Origin: Steroidobacteraceae bacterium | GTDB lineage: Bacteria > Pseudomonadota > Gammaproteobacteria > Steroidobacterales > Steroidobacteraceae | Length of the DNA: 64,000 nucleotides | Direction of reading: 5' to 3' | Assembly: GCA_025451845.1 (NCBI GenBank) | Contig: JANWJS010000033.1 | Location: 164,245 to 228,244, forward strand | Shown: piece by piece, positions 50,233-58,667 of the stretch | Layout: each line of letters opens with the position of its first letter | Position numbering within the stretch: the stretch's first letter is position 1 | Program-made: the position numbers and the translations under genes | The notes under the pieces: generated by a model | What the model saw: the letters and a program-made list of their open reading frames with translations, nothing else | Databases searched by the model: none | What the model was told of the DNA's origin: nothing

Positions 50233-51540
50233 TCACTCGGCCGGGGCGGCCCGAGCGGTGAAGAAGACTCCGTGCTCCTCCGGGCGGCGCTCGTGACGGG
50301 ATGCCCAGAAGTAGAAGAGTACGAAGGGGATGAAAAGGGTGAGCGCCACGCGGAGGTACCCGCTGTAGATGTCGGACTGGCCGGCGAAGATGAGGGGATA
50401 GACGATCCCGCCGCCGGTCGACAGACCGCCGATGAAGCCGGCGGCGAGGCCGGGACGGTCCGGGAAGAGCAGCGGCACGAGCGCGAAGGTCCCGCCTGTG
50501 GCAAAGGAGACGAACGTCCCGAGAACGACGAGGACTGCGACTGAGCCGTGCAGTGACCCCGACAGGCCGGCGGCCGTGAGCCCGGCCATCGCCAGCGTGA
50601 TCAGGACGAGGGCGATGCCGAGCCAGTGCAGGCGCGGAGCGTACGGCAGCGTCCTGGCGATGAAGGGCAGCGGGGTCCATCCGCGGCGCTGGAAGAGATC
50701 GGACATGTAGCCCGCGAACGGACGGAAGAGCGAGGCGGTGAAGGACTGCACCGCCGCAAAGGTGCCGGCGGCGATCTGCACACCGGCGACGCCCGTAAAG
50801 CCGAGCGCCAGCAGCTCGGCTTGAAAGCCGCGCACGAAATAGCCGGGCAGCCAGGCATTCAGCGCGATCTCGAGGCCGAATGACATCGCGTAGGCGAGCA
50901 TGAGAGCAAGGGCGATATAACGGCTCCAGACGAAGACTGCGCCTTTCCAGCCGCTTGCCCGGCGCGCCATCTGCCGCCGGGCGACAGTCTTCGCCGCGCG
51001 GCCGCGAGCGAGATACCAGGCGGCGATGGCGAGCGCGCCGACGCCCAGCCAGAGATATGCCGCTTGATAGGCCGTGCCGAATATCCGCGGCAACAGCAGT
51101 GCGCCGACTCCGGCGCCGGCGTTGCCGGTACCGGCGTAGAGCCCTTCTGCAGTACCGATCTCGCGGGGCTCGAACCATTGCGCAACGTGTTGGATGCCGA
51201 TCACGAAGGAGACGCCGGCGGTCGCGACCAGGATCCGCTCCACGAACAACAGCGGGTAACTCGTCGTATAGGCCGAGGCGATCGATACGAGGCCGCAGAC
51301 CGCGAGCACTACGGCGAAAGCGCGTGGGGCGCCGAATCGGTCCGCCGCCCAGCCCGCCGCCATTCGGCCGATCGGCGCCATCCACATGGCAGAGCTGGCC
51401 AGCAGCCCCAGCGCTTTGATGCCGAGATGATAGTGCGCCGCGATGCTGGGACTGAACGCCGCGGTCGAGAACCACATGAGGAAACACCAAAAGAAGCCTA
51501 CCGTCGCAATGACGAGCTGCTCGACTTTGTGCGTACTCAT
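50233..51540 (-). CDS. MFS transporter, NarK/nitrate-nitrite porter-like
   Basis: A 435-residue, 12-helix MFS carrier. Helix 1 is LVIATVGFFWCFLMWFSTAAF. MAPIGRMAAGWAADRFGAPRAF is the loop 2-3 motif. GTGNAGAGVGALLLPRIFG in helix 5 and GGTFALVPLLFPDRPGLAAGFIGGLSTGGG in helix 11 resemble the Gly-rich signatures of the NarK family. The start at 51540 has GGAG six bases upstream; the longer frame adds 17 unsupported residues. The substrate could be nitrate, nitrite or another small anion. No nitrate reductase genes are nearby, so this remains uncertain. Confidence 0.8.
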   Translation of the reverse strand: MSTHKVEQLVIATVGFFWCFLMWFSTAAFSPSIAAHYHLGIKALGLLASSAMWMAPIGRMAAGWAADRFGAPRAFAVVLAVCGLVSIASAYTTSYPLLFVERILVATAGVSFVIGIQHVAQWFEPREIGTAEGLYAGTGNAGAGVGALLLPRIFGTAYQAAYLWLGVGALAIAAWYLARGRAAKTVARRQMARRASGWKGAVFVWSRYIALALMLAYAMSFGLEIALNAWLPGYFVRGFQAELLALGFTGVAGVQIAAGTFAAVQSFTASLFRPFAGYMSDLFQRRGWTPLPFIARTLPYAPRLHWLGIALVLITLAMAGLTAAGLSGSLHGSVAVLVVLGTFVSFATGGTFALVPLLFPDRPGLAAGFIGGLSTGGGIVYPLIFAGQSDIYSGYLRVALTLFIPFVLFYFWASRHERRPEEHGVFFTARAAPAE

Positions 51541-51974
51541 CGCGTGCTCCATGGGAGTCGACCTATCACTCGGGTCAAAAAAAAAAGCCAACCCGCGCGT
51601 CCGCTATGTCGAGTGGCGTGGTGGCGGCACTGCCAGGGCCAGTAGCCCTGACGGCTGCGGGCAGCACAACTCAGTGCAACCGCCGTGCCATGGATTCAAC
51701 CGCACCGGCATGAGCTTGCGGCTCAATTGCTTAAGCGGTCGATCCTCTCTCTTGCCCTCGCTGCTGGAAGACCGAGGGCGAGCTATTCCGGGGCAAGACG
51801 CGACCGGTTGCCCTACGGAGGTGCGGCGGTGCGAGGCCGTTGGATACCGACGCCAACCTACACGTCTGATGGAACGTGCATTTGCCTTGAAAGAGAGGCT
51901 GCGGCGTTGACATGGGTGCTGATGGATATATCCTACGAGTCTCATCGGCTCATCGACACTCACGAGACATCGAA
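51541..51974. other. Intergenic region upstream of MFS and phosphoesterase genes
   Basis: A 434-base divergent gap. It includes a run of ten A near 51579-51588, just upstream of the MFS gene, and a promoter-like pair for the phosphoesterase at its right end. Short open frames on both strands (for example 51604-51963 minus) have no recognisable similarity, and I see no gene. Confidence 0.5.
51907..51934 (+). promoter_or_regulatory. Candidate sigma-70 promoter of the phosphoesterase gene
   Basis: A perfect TTGACA at 51907-51912 is followed after 16 bases by TATCCT (51929-51934). Transcription would begin near 51941, which supports the GTG at 51975 over the upstream ATG at 51912. Confidence 0.5.
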
Positions 51975-52823
51975 GTGAAAATCCGCGTACTTTCCGATCT
52001 GCATCTGGAGTTTCAGGACTGGAATCCGCCCCGTGCGGAGGCCGACATCATCGTTCTTGCGGGTGACATTCATTCGGGCGCGCGCGGAATCGAGTGGGCG
52101 CGCCGCCAGTTCCCGATCACGCCGATCCTCTATGTACCGGGTAACCACGAGTTCTATGGCCGGGAGATACAGGAGACTCTGTCGGATCTGCGCCGGGCAG
52201 GGAGACGCTTCGGCGTGGACGTGTTGGATGGGCGCGGGGTCGTGATTGGCGGCGCCCGAGTTCTGGGCGCGACCTTGTGGACCGATTTCGCTCTGCACGG
52301 TGGCGACGCAAATTCGATCGCGCGCGCGATGAGCGACGCGAAATATGGAATGAGCGACTTCAGCGTCATCCGTAACGGAACCCATGGGCTGTTCCATCCT
52401 GAGCATGCGCGCGCGCTGCACGCCGAGCAGGTGGGCTGGATACGCGAGCGATTGGGAGACGACTTCCCTGGCCCGACCATCGTCGTCTCCCATCACCTGC
52501 CGCATCCGCGCAGCATCCATCGCCAATACCGGGGTTCGACTCTCAATCCCTGCTTCGCCAGCGATCTATCCCGGCTGATGGGGCCGCCGGTCGCCGTATG
52601 GATTCACGGTCACACGCACGAGTCCTGCGACTACATCGAAGCAGGCACCCGGGTTGTCTGCAACCCTCGCGGCTATGGACCGTTCGAGCTCAACGCGGCG
52701 TTCGACCCCGTCCTGACGATCGAAGTAGAGAGGTCTCCCGTCAACCCCCTGCACCGCGGCCCGGAACGGATCGAACCTCCACCGTCCGGCAACGATCGCA
52801 TCCGGTGTGCCGAGGCGGCGTGA
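51975..52823 (+). CDS. Calcineurin-like metallophosphoesterase
   Basis: A 282-residue metallophosphoesterase. All metal-site motifs are present: SDLHLEF near the N-terminus, AGDIHSG, GNHEFYG, SHHLPH and HGHTHES. These ligate two divalent metals for phosphoester hydrolysis in the cytoplasm. The GTG at 51975 places SDLHLE at the usual position; the ATG at 51912 adds 21 unrelated residues and lies inside the putative promoter. The C-terminal 40 residues are variable. The substrate is unknown. It converges on a VOC gene 3 bp away. Confidence 0.9.
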   Translation: MKIRVLSDLHLEFQDWNPPRAEADIIVLAGDIHSGARGIEWARRQFPITPILYVPGNHEFYGREIQETLSDLRRAGRRFGVDVLDGRGVVIGGARVLGATLWTDFALHGGDANSIARAMSDAKYGMSDFSVIRNGTHGLFHPEHARALHAEQVGWIRERLGDDFPGPTIVVSHHLPHPRSIHRQYRGSTLNPCFASDLSRLMGPPVAVWIHGHTHESCDYIEAGTRVVCNPRGYGPFELNAAFDPVLTIEVERSPVNPLHRGPERIEPPPSGNDRIRCAEAA

Positions 52824-52826
52824 GTC

Positions 52827-53204
52827 TCAACCCTGCTCGGCGAAGTAGGCCTCGATGCGATAGCCGTCCGGGTCGACCAGGAACGCGGCGTAGTAGCCGG
52901 CGCCGTAATCGGTGCGCAGACCGGGGCGCCCGTTGTCTCTGCCGCCGCAAGCCAGACCGGCAGTGTGGAAAGCATCCACTGATTTGCGGCTCGGAGCTGA
53001 GAAGCAGAAATGCAGCCCTGATCCGTTGTCGGCCGGCACCGGCTGCTCCGTTGCGGTGATCCACAGCGCAGAGGCCTTGGCGCCGTAGCCGAGAGACCCG
53101 GGAGAGTCGCTGAGGCAGTGATATCCGAGCGGCTGCAGCGCGGCATCATAGAAGCGCTTGCTTGCCGCGACATGTCGGACTCCGATCGAAATGTGATCGA
53201 TCAT
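52827..53204 (-). CDS. VOC (glyoxalase/bleomycin-resistance) superfamily protein
   Basis: A 125-residue VOC protein with two beta-alpha-beta-beta-beta units. It begins MIDHISIGVRHVAASKRFYDAALQPLGY (His metal ligand) and ends YAAFLVDPDGYRIEAYF, which carries the C-terminal Glu ligand. A second His lies in GSGLHFCFSAPSRKSVDAFH. Such proteins act as lyases, dioxygenases or binding proteins; the reaction cannot be assigned. It lies divergent from an AraC regulator, 103 bp away, which may control it. Confidence 0.9.
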   Translation of the reverse strand: MIDHISIGVRHVAASKRFYDAALQPLGYHCLSDSPGSLGYGAKASALWITATEQPVPADNGSGLHFCFSAPSRKSVDAFHTAGLACGGRDNGRPGLRTDYGAGYYAAFLVDPDGYRIEAYFAEQG

Positions 53205-53307
53205 CGCGGATTCTCCGGTTTGGGAAGCGTGCAGGGACGGTAGTCGTGGGGCTCAAGGTAGTCCCGCGGATGCTCAGTCGCTTGGGAAAAATTGCTATCC
53301 TTCGCGC

Positions 53308-54144
53308 ATGCCGCTCTCCGCGAAAATACTGGCATCGGGCACCGGTTGGTCGGTGCGCGATTTCCGGTGTACATCCGGCCCACGTGATCCTCGTTACGAG
53401 GAGAAACACAATGTCTATAGCATTGCGCTGGTGACGGAGGGCACCTTCCAATATCGCACGGCTCAAGGCTCGGCGCTCATGACGCCGGGATCGCTGTTGC
53501 TGGGCAACGAAGGCGCCTGCTTCGAATGCGGCCATCAGCACAGCCGAGGCGATCGGTGTCTGGCGTTTCATTTCTCGCCGGAGCTGTTGGAGTCCGTCGT
53601 TGCCGCCGTACCGGGGGCCAAGCAGCTGGTGCTCACCGCGCCCCGGTTGCCACCCCTACCGTCCGTGCTCGCCGTTCTCGCGGCAGCGCACGCCTTGCGC
53701 GACGAGGGCGAGGGCCCGGGGGAGTTCCGCGAGCTGGCGCTGCGGGTCGCCGAAACGGTATACGGGGCACTCAACGAAGGCTCGTCGGCCTCGCGACGCG
53801 CGCCCACGCCCCGGGATGAGCGGAGGGTCGCCGCCGCGCTGCGGCGCATCGAGGCACAACAGGGCGCGAGGCTCTCGGTCGACGAGCTGGCGGCCGAGGC
53901 GGCGGTCAGCCCGTTCCATTTTCTGCGGATCTTCGAGCGCGTCGTCGGCGTAACGCCGGGCCAGTACATGCTGCGCGCGCGCCTGCATCGCGCAGCGGTG
54001 AGACTGCGCCGCTGCGGGGATACCATCGCAGCCGTGGCGTCGGACTGCGGCTTCGATGATCTCTCTACCTTCAACCGCCAGTTCCGGCGGGCGACGGGAC
54101 TGACGCCTGGCGCCTACCGGGCGCGGCGCGCGCCCCTGCGTTGA
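53308..54144 (+). CDS. AraC-family transcriptional regulator
   Basis: A 278-residue AraC regulator. The N-terminal half is a cupin-like sensor (KHNVYSIALVTEGTFQYR, MTPGSLLLGNEGACFECGHQHSRGDRCLAFHF); its cluster of Cys and His residues near 70-87 may bind metal or react with electrophiles. The C-terminal double helix-turn-helix is complete (LSVDELAAEAAVSPFHFLRIFERVVGVTPGQYM and IAAVASDCGFDDLSTFNRQFRRATGLTPGAYR). Its stop overlaps a possible TTG start of the following sigma-factor gene. Probably regulates the surrounding detoxification group. Confidence 0.92.
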   Translation: MPLSAKILASGTGWSVRDFRCTSGPRDPRYEEKHNVYSIALVTEGTFQYRTAQGSALMTPGSLLLGNEGACFECGHQHSRGDRCLAFHFSPELLESVVAAVPGAKQLVLTAPRLPPLPSVLAVLAAAHALRDEGEGPGEFRELALRVAETVYGALNEGSSASRRAPTPRDERRVAAALRRIEAQQGARLSVDELAAEAAVSPFHFLRIFERVVGVTPGQYMLRARLHRAAVRLRRCGDTIAAVASDCGFDDLSTFNRQFRRATGLTPGAYRARRAPLR

Positions 54145-54161
54145 GTCCCGGGACGCCGGCA

Positions 54162-55406
54162 ATGCCCGCAGCGGATTTCAACCGGCGGCTTGAGGCCGTG
54201 TATCAGAGCGAATCGCGCGCCGTGCTCGCGACCCTGATCCGCCTGCTCGGCGATTTCGACAGGGCCGAGGAAGCGCTGCACGACGCGTTCCGCGCCGCAC
54301 TCGAGAAGTGGCCGGAACAAGGCATGCCGGAGAATCCGCGCGCGTGGCTGGTCTCGGCAGGGCGTTTTCGCAGCATCGACCAGCTGCGGCGCCAGGCTCG
54401 CTTCGACTCCTTCGATCCGTTGGCCCACGACGTGGCGGACGGCACCACCGCGGCTGCGGATGATGACGACCCGAGCGTCACCGATGATCGCCTGCGGCTG
54501 ATCTTCACCTGCTGCCACCCTGCCCTGGCGCCCGATGCCCAGATCTCGTTGACCCTGCGGGAGGTCTGCGGCCTGACGACGGAGCAGATCGCGCAGGCGT
54601 TCCTGACACCCGTCCCCACGCTGGCACAACGGATCGTCCGTGCCAAGGCAAAGATCCGCGACGCAGGGATACCCTACGAAGTCCCGGCAGCGGCGGAGCT
54701 GGCGGAGCGTCTGGAAACCGTCCTGCGGGTCATCTACCTCGTTTTCAACGAAGGTTACACGGCGAGCAGCGGCACGGAGCTGATGCGCCTCGATCTGGCG
54801 AGCGAGGCGATCCGTCTCGGGCGGCTGCTCATCGAGATGCTGCCGGACACGGAGGCGCTCGGCTTGCTGGCATTGATGCTGCTGCAGGATTCCCGCCGTG
54901 CCGCACGGGCTTCCGCCGCCGGGGAGCTCATCGTACTCGAGGAACAGGACCGCTCGCTCTGGAACCGCAAGCAGATCGAGGAAGGCTCGGCACTGGTGCG
55001 GCGGGCCCTCTCGTCGCGCCGGTTCGGCCCGTATTCCCTGCAGGCGGCGATCGCCGCGGTGCACTGTGAGGCCAGCAGTGCGACCGAGACCGACTGGAAC
55101 GAGATCGTCTATCTCTACGACCTGCTGCTGCGCATGGAGACGACGCCGATCGTGGAGCTCAACCGCGCGGTCGCGGTCGCCATGCGCGACGGCCCGGCGG
55201 CAGGACTCGCGCTCGTCGACGATCTGCTCGCGCAGGGCGATCTCGCGGGGTATCGGCTGGCGCACGCGGCGCGCGCGGACCTCTGCCGCAGGCTGGGTAG
55301 GAACGCTGAGGCACGCGACGCATACCTGCGCGCTCTGGCACTGGTCCAGCTCGAGCCGGAGCGGCAGTTCCTGCAGCGCCGGCTGGGCGAGCTGGCGGGC
55401 GGCTGA
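54162..55406 (+). CDS. ECF sigma factor with C-terminal extension (ECF42-type, DUF6596)
   Basis: A 414-residue ECF sigma. Region 2 reads LEAVYQSESRAVLATLIRLLGDFDRAEEALHDAFRAALEKWP, and region 4 reads ISLTLREVCGLTTEQIAQAFLTPVPTLAQRIVRAKAKIRDAGIPY. A long TPR-like C-terminal domain follows, including VLRVIYLVFNEGYTAS, HCEASSATETDWNEIVYLYDLLL and TPIVELNRAVAVAMRDGP. This layout is the ECF42 group, known to be linked to DGPF/YCII proteins. Here a YCII gene is two genes downstream. No anti-sigma gene is present; the C-terminal extension is thought to regulate activity. A TTG at 54141 overlapping the AraC stop is an alternative start. Confidence 0.92.
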   Translation: MPAADFNRRLEAVYQSESRAVLATLIRLLGDFDRAEEALHDAFRAALEKWPEQGMPENPRAWLVSAGRFRSIDQLRRQARFDSFDPLAHDVADGTTAAADDDDPSVTDDRLRLIFTCCHPALAPDAQISLTLREVCGLTTEQIAQAFLTPVPTLAQRIVRAKAKIRDAGIPYEVPAAAELAERLETVLRVIYLVFNEGYTASSGTELMRLDLASEAIRLGRLLIEMLPDTEALGLLALMLLQDSRRAARASAAGELIVLEEQDRSLWNRKQIEEGSALVRRALSSRRFGPYSLQAAIAAVHCEASSATETDWNEIVYLYDLLLRMETTPIVELNRAVAVAMRDGPAAGLALVDDLLAQGDLAGYRLAHAARADLCRRLGRNAEARDAYLRALALVQLEPERQFLQRRLGELAGG

Positions 55407-55536
55407 GCTGGCAGCGCCATCGCGGCAGCCGCACGTCGATTGCGAGGATGCTGTTTCGGCTATCCAGGAAGACCGATGCTTCGGAACGCCCCGCGTCCCA
55501 CGGTCCCGCATCGCGCCCCGCTCACGGAGACCTCGA

Positions 55537-55956
55537 ATGAACGCCAGTCCCAAAGTCCCCTACCCCCGTCCGGAAGTCCTGGGCGGACCCGTTCCTTACC
55601 TCATGGTGGAAGGCGCGCTGCGCGCGTCGGAGCTCTATCAGCGTGCATTCAACGCGCGCGAGGTCGGGCATGTCCCGCCCGACGACAAAGGCCGCACGAT
55701 GCACGTGCACCTGTACGTCAACGGCGGCTCGCTCATGCTCTCGGACGCCTATCCGGAGCACGGCTGTGCGCTCAAGCCGCATCAGGGCTATACGCTCCAC
55801 TTGCAGGTTGATGACGTCGAGGCTTGGTGGCAGCGGGCCGTAACCGCCGGACTGGAGATCGTGACGCCCCTGCAGGTCATGTTCTGGGGAGACCGCTGGG
55901 GCCAGCTGCGCGACCCCTTCGGTGTGCTCTGGTCCCTGGGCGCCCCGGCGGACTGA
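55537..55956 (+). CDS. VOC protein, PhnB-like
   Basis: A 139-residue VOC superfamily protein of the PhnB/YaeR-like type. It shows VLGGPVPYLMVEGALRASELYQRAF, GRTMHVHLYVNGGSLMLSDAYPEH, GYTLHLQVDDVEAWWQRAV and the ending WGDRWGQLRDPFGVLWSLG, where WGDRxGxxxDPFGxxW is the family hallmark. The function is unknown; these proteins are often encoded with ECF42 sigma factors and DGPF proteins. The start has GGAG eight bases upstream. Confidence 0.9.
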   Translation: MNASPKVPYPRPEVLGGPVPYLMVEGALRASELYQRAFNAREVGHVPPDDKGRTMHVHLYVNGGSLMLSDAYPEHGCALKPHQGYTLHLQVDDVEAWWQRAVTAGLEIVTPLQVMFWGDRWGQLRDPFGVLWSLGAPAD

Positions 55957-56054
55957 CGCCCGCGCAGGCGCGCTGGCACGGACGCCGTGGCGCGCGGCTG
56001 GGTGGTACGATCCGACGTGTTCAACATGCAAACCGTAGCGGCGAAGGTGCGGCG

Positions 56055-56414
56055 ATGAAATACCTGTGTTTGGTGTACGGCGAGGAGCAGAAGATCGGTG
56101 AGATGGACGATCACAAGTGCCTTGCCTGGGATCACGAGCTGCGCGCGCGGGGACAATGCGTCGCCTCGGAAGCCTTGGAGCCCGTCGCCACCGCGACGAC
56201 CGTGCGGGTGCGCAACGGTCGCCTGTCGGTGACCGACGGCCCGTTTGCCGAGACGAAGGAGCAGCTCGCCGGTTTCTATCTGATCGAGGCGCGCGACCTC
56301 AACGAAGCCATCCAGATCGCCGCGAAAATCCCGCCTGCGGAAGTAGGCTGCGTGGAAGTACGGCCCATCCGTCCGATCCGCGAGCACGCGCGGGCCGGCG
56401 CCAGGCTGGAATAA
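56055..56414 (+). CDS. YCII-related DGPF-motif protein
   Basis: A 119-residue YCII-superfamily protein. It begins MKYLCLVYGEEQKIGEM and contains the defining TDGPFAETKEQLAGFYLIEA motif. The ferredoxin-like fold has a conserved His/Asp pair in related enzymes. DGPF proteins are the typical targets of ECF42 sigma factors, and this gene lies about 650 bp downstream of one on the same strand. Its reaction is unknown. Confidence 0.95.
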   Translation: MKYLCLVYGEEQKIGEMDDHKCLAWDHELRARGQCVASEALEPVATATTVRVRNGRLSVTDGPFAETKEQLAGFYLIEARDLNEAIQIAAKIPPAEVGCVEVRPIRPIREHARAGARLE

Positions 56415-56430
56415 CCACGAGGACGTCATC

Positions 56431-57027
56431 GTGCTCACACTGTTTCACGCTCCGAAGTCCCGCTCCGCAAGCATCGTCTGGCTGCTCGAGGAGTTAGGTG
56501 TTCCGTACGAGACGAAGGTCGTCAACATCCGCCGCGCTGACGGTAGCGGCGGGCGGAATCCCACAAACCCTCATCCGCACGGCAAGGTGCCGTGCCTGGA
56601 ACACGACGGGCAGCCCGTATTCGAGATTGCCGCGATTACGCTCTATCTGACGGATCTCTTTCCCGACGCGAAGCTCGCGCCGCGAGTTGGCGATCCCAAG
56701 CGCGGCGAATATCTGTCTTGGCTCGCCTATCGGCCGGGAGTTCTGGAGCCCGCGATGATGATGCGCCGACTCAGCGTGACGCACGTGCAAGGCGCGATGG
56801 GCTGGGCCGAGGCGGGCGAGGTCGAGGAGGTCTTGAACTCCGCGCTCTCGCGGCGGAAGTACCTCCTGGGCGATGAGTTCTCAGCGGCCGACATCTCCGT
56901 CGGAGGCACCATCAACTTCCTCATGAGCTTCAAGCTGATGAACGAGACGCCGGTCCTCAGGGACTATGCCGCGAGGATCACCGCCCGCCCCGCCTTCAAG
57001 CGAATGACGGAAAGAGACGGCGCGTAG
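56431..57027 (+). CDS. Glutathione S-transferase family protein
   Basis: A 198-residue GST. The N-terminal thioredoxin-like domain reads MLTLFHAPKSRSASIVWLLEELGVPYETKVV, NPHPHGKVPCLEHDGQPVFEIAAITLYLTDLFP, with the cis-Pro and the E(S/I)AA glutathione-contact region. The C-terminal helical domain ends KYLLGDEFSAADISVGGTINF. It conjugates glutathione to electrophiles or serves as a binding protein. GTG start 16 bp after the DGPF gene, so probably co-transcribed. gshA in the same window makes the precursor of its cosubstrate. Confidence 0.93.
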   Translation: MLTLFHAPKSRSASIVWLLEELGVPYETKVVNIRRADGSGGRNPTNPHPHGKVPCLEHDGQPVFEIAAITLYLTDLFPDAKLAPRVGDPKRGEYLSWLAYRPGVLEPAMMMRRLSVTHVQGAMGWAEAGEVEEVLNSALSRRKYLLGDEFSAADISVGGTINFLMSFKLMNETPVLRDYAARITARPAFKRMTERDGA

Positions 57028-57140
57028 TCTGCCGCCGGAGTGCCGCGCCGCTCTCCGGGAACGGCCCGGCAAAAACTTCACTACGGGAACGCCCCGATGA
57101 GGCCCTGATAGATAACCGCTGTCACAACCCGCAACTGCAC

Positions 57141-57155
57141 ACCGGTGCTACCGGT
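57141..57155 (+). promoter_or_regulatory. Candidate operator upstream of uxaA
   Basis: ACCGGT-GCT-ACCGGT forms an inverted repeat with a GGT-N3-ACC core, 12 bases before the uxaA start codon. The GT-N3-AC core resembles sites of FadR-subfamily GntR repressors, which include UxuR and ExuR. No such regulator gene is in the window. Confidence 0.4.
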
Positions 57156-57167
57156 TACCATAGGCGG

Positions 57168-58667
57168 ATGGCTGAGCCGCTCGTATCCGATGCATTGCGG
57201 GTGCATCCGCAAGACGATGTGCTCGTCGCCCTGCGCGACCTGCAGCCGGGAGAGACGGTCCGCTCTGCGTCCGACGTGGTCGTCGCGCAAGCACCAGTCC
57301 CGCGCGGGCACAAAATCGCCGTAACTGCAATCACGGCTGGCAGCCTCGTGCGCAAATATGGCTGGCCCATAGGCCGCGCGACGCGCGACATCGCCGAGGG
57401 CGAGCACGTCCATACGCATAATCTCGCTACCACGCTCACAGCCCATTCTGACTACGCCTACACGCCGCCCGCGCCCCCAGCTCAGCTCCACGCGACAGAT
57501 CCGCGCACGTTCATGGGCTATCGACGTCGCAACGGCCGCGTGGGCACGCGCAACGAGCTCTGGATCGTCTGCACGGTCGGGTGTGTCGCACGCACGGCGC
57601 GCAGGATCGCCGACATCGCCGGGGAACGGCTCCGGAGCAAGGTCGACGGGGTGTACGCCCTGACACATCCATTCGGCTGCTCGCAACTCGGCGACGATCT
57701 CGCGCACACGCGGCGGCTCCTGGCCTCGCTCATCACCCATCCCAACGCCGGCGGGGTGCTCGTGGTCGGCCTCGGTTGCGAGAACAATCAGCTTGCCGCA
57801 TTGCTCGGCACCTCGGACTTCGACCCCGAGCGCGTCCGCAGCTTCAACGCGCAGGCGGTCAGCGACGAGGTCGAAGAAGGGCTTCGGGCGCTGGAAGAGC
57901 TCGCAGAGCTGCTCGCCCGCGACGTTCGCGAGCCGCGGCCGCTCTCCGACCTGGTGCTGGGCCTCAAATGCGGCGGCTCCGACGCTTTCAGCGGTCTCAC
58001 GGCGAACCCGCTGGTGGGCCGCATCAGCACCGAGCTCGCCCGCGCGGGCGGAACCCCCATCCTGACCGAGATCCCGGAGACGTTCGGCGCCGAGCAGCTG
58101 CTCATGGCGCGGGCGGTGGATGCGAGCGTCTTCGAGGCGGTCGGCACGCTCGTGAACGACTTCAAAGCCTACTTCACGGCCGCCGGTCAGCCGGTATCGG
58201 AGAACCCGTCGCCAGGCAACCAGGCCGGAGGGATCACGACGCTGGAGGAAAAATCCCTGGGAGCGGTGCAGAAGGCGGGCGAGGCGCCTCTGACCCAGGT
58301 ATTGCGCTACGGGGAGCGCGTGCACCGCCCTGGACTCGCACTGCTCGAGGCACCGGGCAACGACGCGATCTCCGGTACTGCTCTCGCCGCAGCCGGCGCG
58401 ACGCTGCTGCTCTTCACGACCGGCCGGGGTACGCCGCTTGGATTCCCGGCGCCGACCTTGAAGATTTCCAGCAACAGCGCGCTCGCGCAGACGAAGCCCC
58501 GGTGGATCGATTTCGATGCCGGCACCCTGCTCACGGGCGACGGCATGGACGAGCGTAGCCGGGCGCTGCTCGACCTGATCGTCGCGACGGCCTCCGGCCA
58601 GACGACCTGTGCCGAACGCAATGGCGAGCGCGAGCTCGCCATCTGGAAGACCGGAGTCACACTTTGA
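57168..58667 (+). CDS. uxaA: Altronate dehydratase
   Basis: A 499-residue UxaA-family dehydratase converting D-altronate to 2-keto-3-deoxygluconate. The N-terminal SAF domain (residues 10-95, VHPQDDVLVALRDLQPGETV, VPRGHKIAV) is followed by the catalytic part with FMGYRRRNGRVGTRNELWIVCTVGC, THPFGCSQLGDD, GLGCENNQ, LKCGGSDAFSGLTANPLVG and NPSPGNQAGGITTLEEKSLGA. The stop overlaps the next gene by TTGA. First gene of a hexuronate cluster. A galactarate-type dehydratase is the alternative but less likely given neighbours. Confidence 0.92.
   Translation: MAEPLVSDALRVHPQDDVLVALRDLQPGETVRSASDVVVAQAPVPRGHKIAVTAITAGSLVRKYGWPIGRATRDIAEGEHVHTHNLATTLTAHSDYAYTPPAPPAQLHATDPRTFMGYRRRNGRVGTRNELWIVCTVGCVARTARRIADIAGERLRSKVDGVYALTHPFGCSQLGDDLAHTRRLLASLITHPNAGGVLVVGLGCENNQLAALLGTSDFDPERVRSFNAQAVSDEVEEGLRALEELAELLARDVREPRPLSDLVLGLKCGGSDAFSGLTANPLVGRISTELARAGGTPILTEIPETFGAEQLLMARAVDASVFEAVGTLVNDFKAYFTAAGQPVSENPSPGNQAGGITTLEEKSLGAVQKAGEAPLTQVLRYGERVHRPGLALLEAPGNDAISGTALAAAGATLLLFTTGRGTPLGFPAPTLKISSNSALAQTKPRWIDFDAGTLLTGDGMDERSRALLDLIVATASGQTTCAERNGERELAIWKTGVTL

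Noticed and set aside
51579..51588. Run of ten A upstream of the MFS gene
   Set aside because: A plain homopolymer; not a terminator because no stem adjoins it, and no phase-variation context since it is non-coding.
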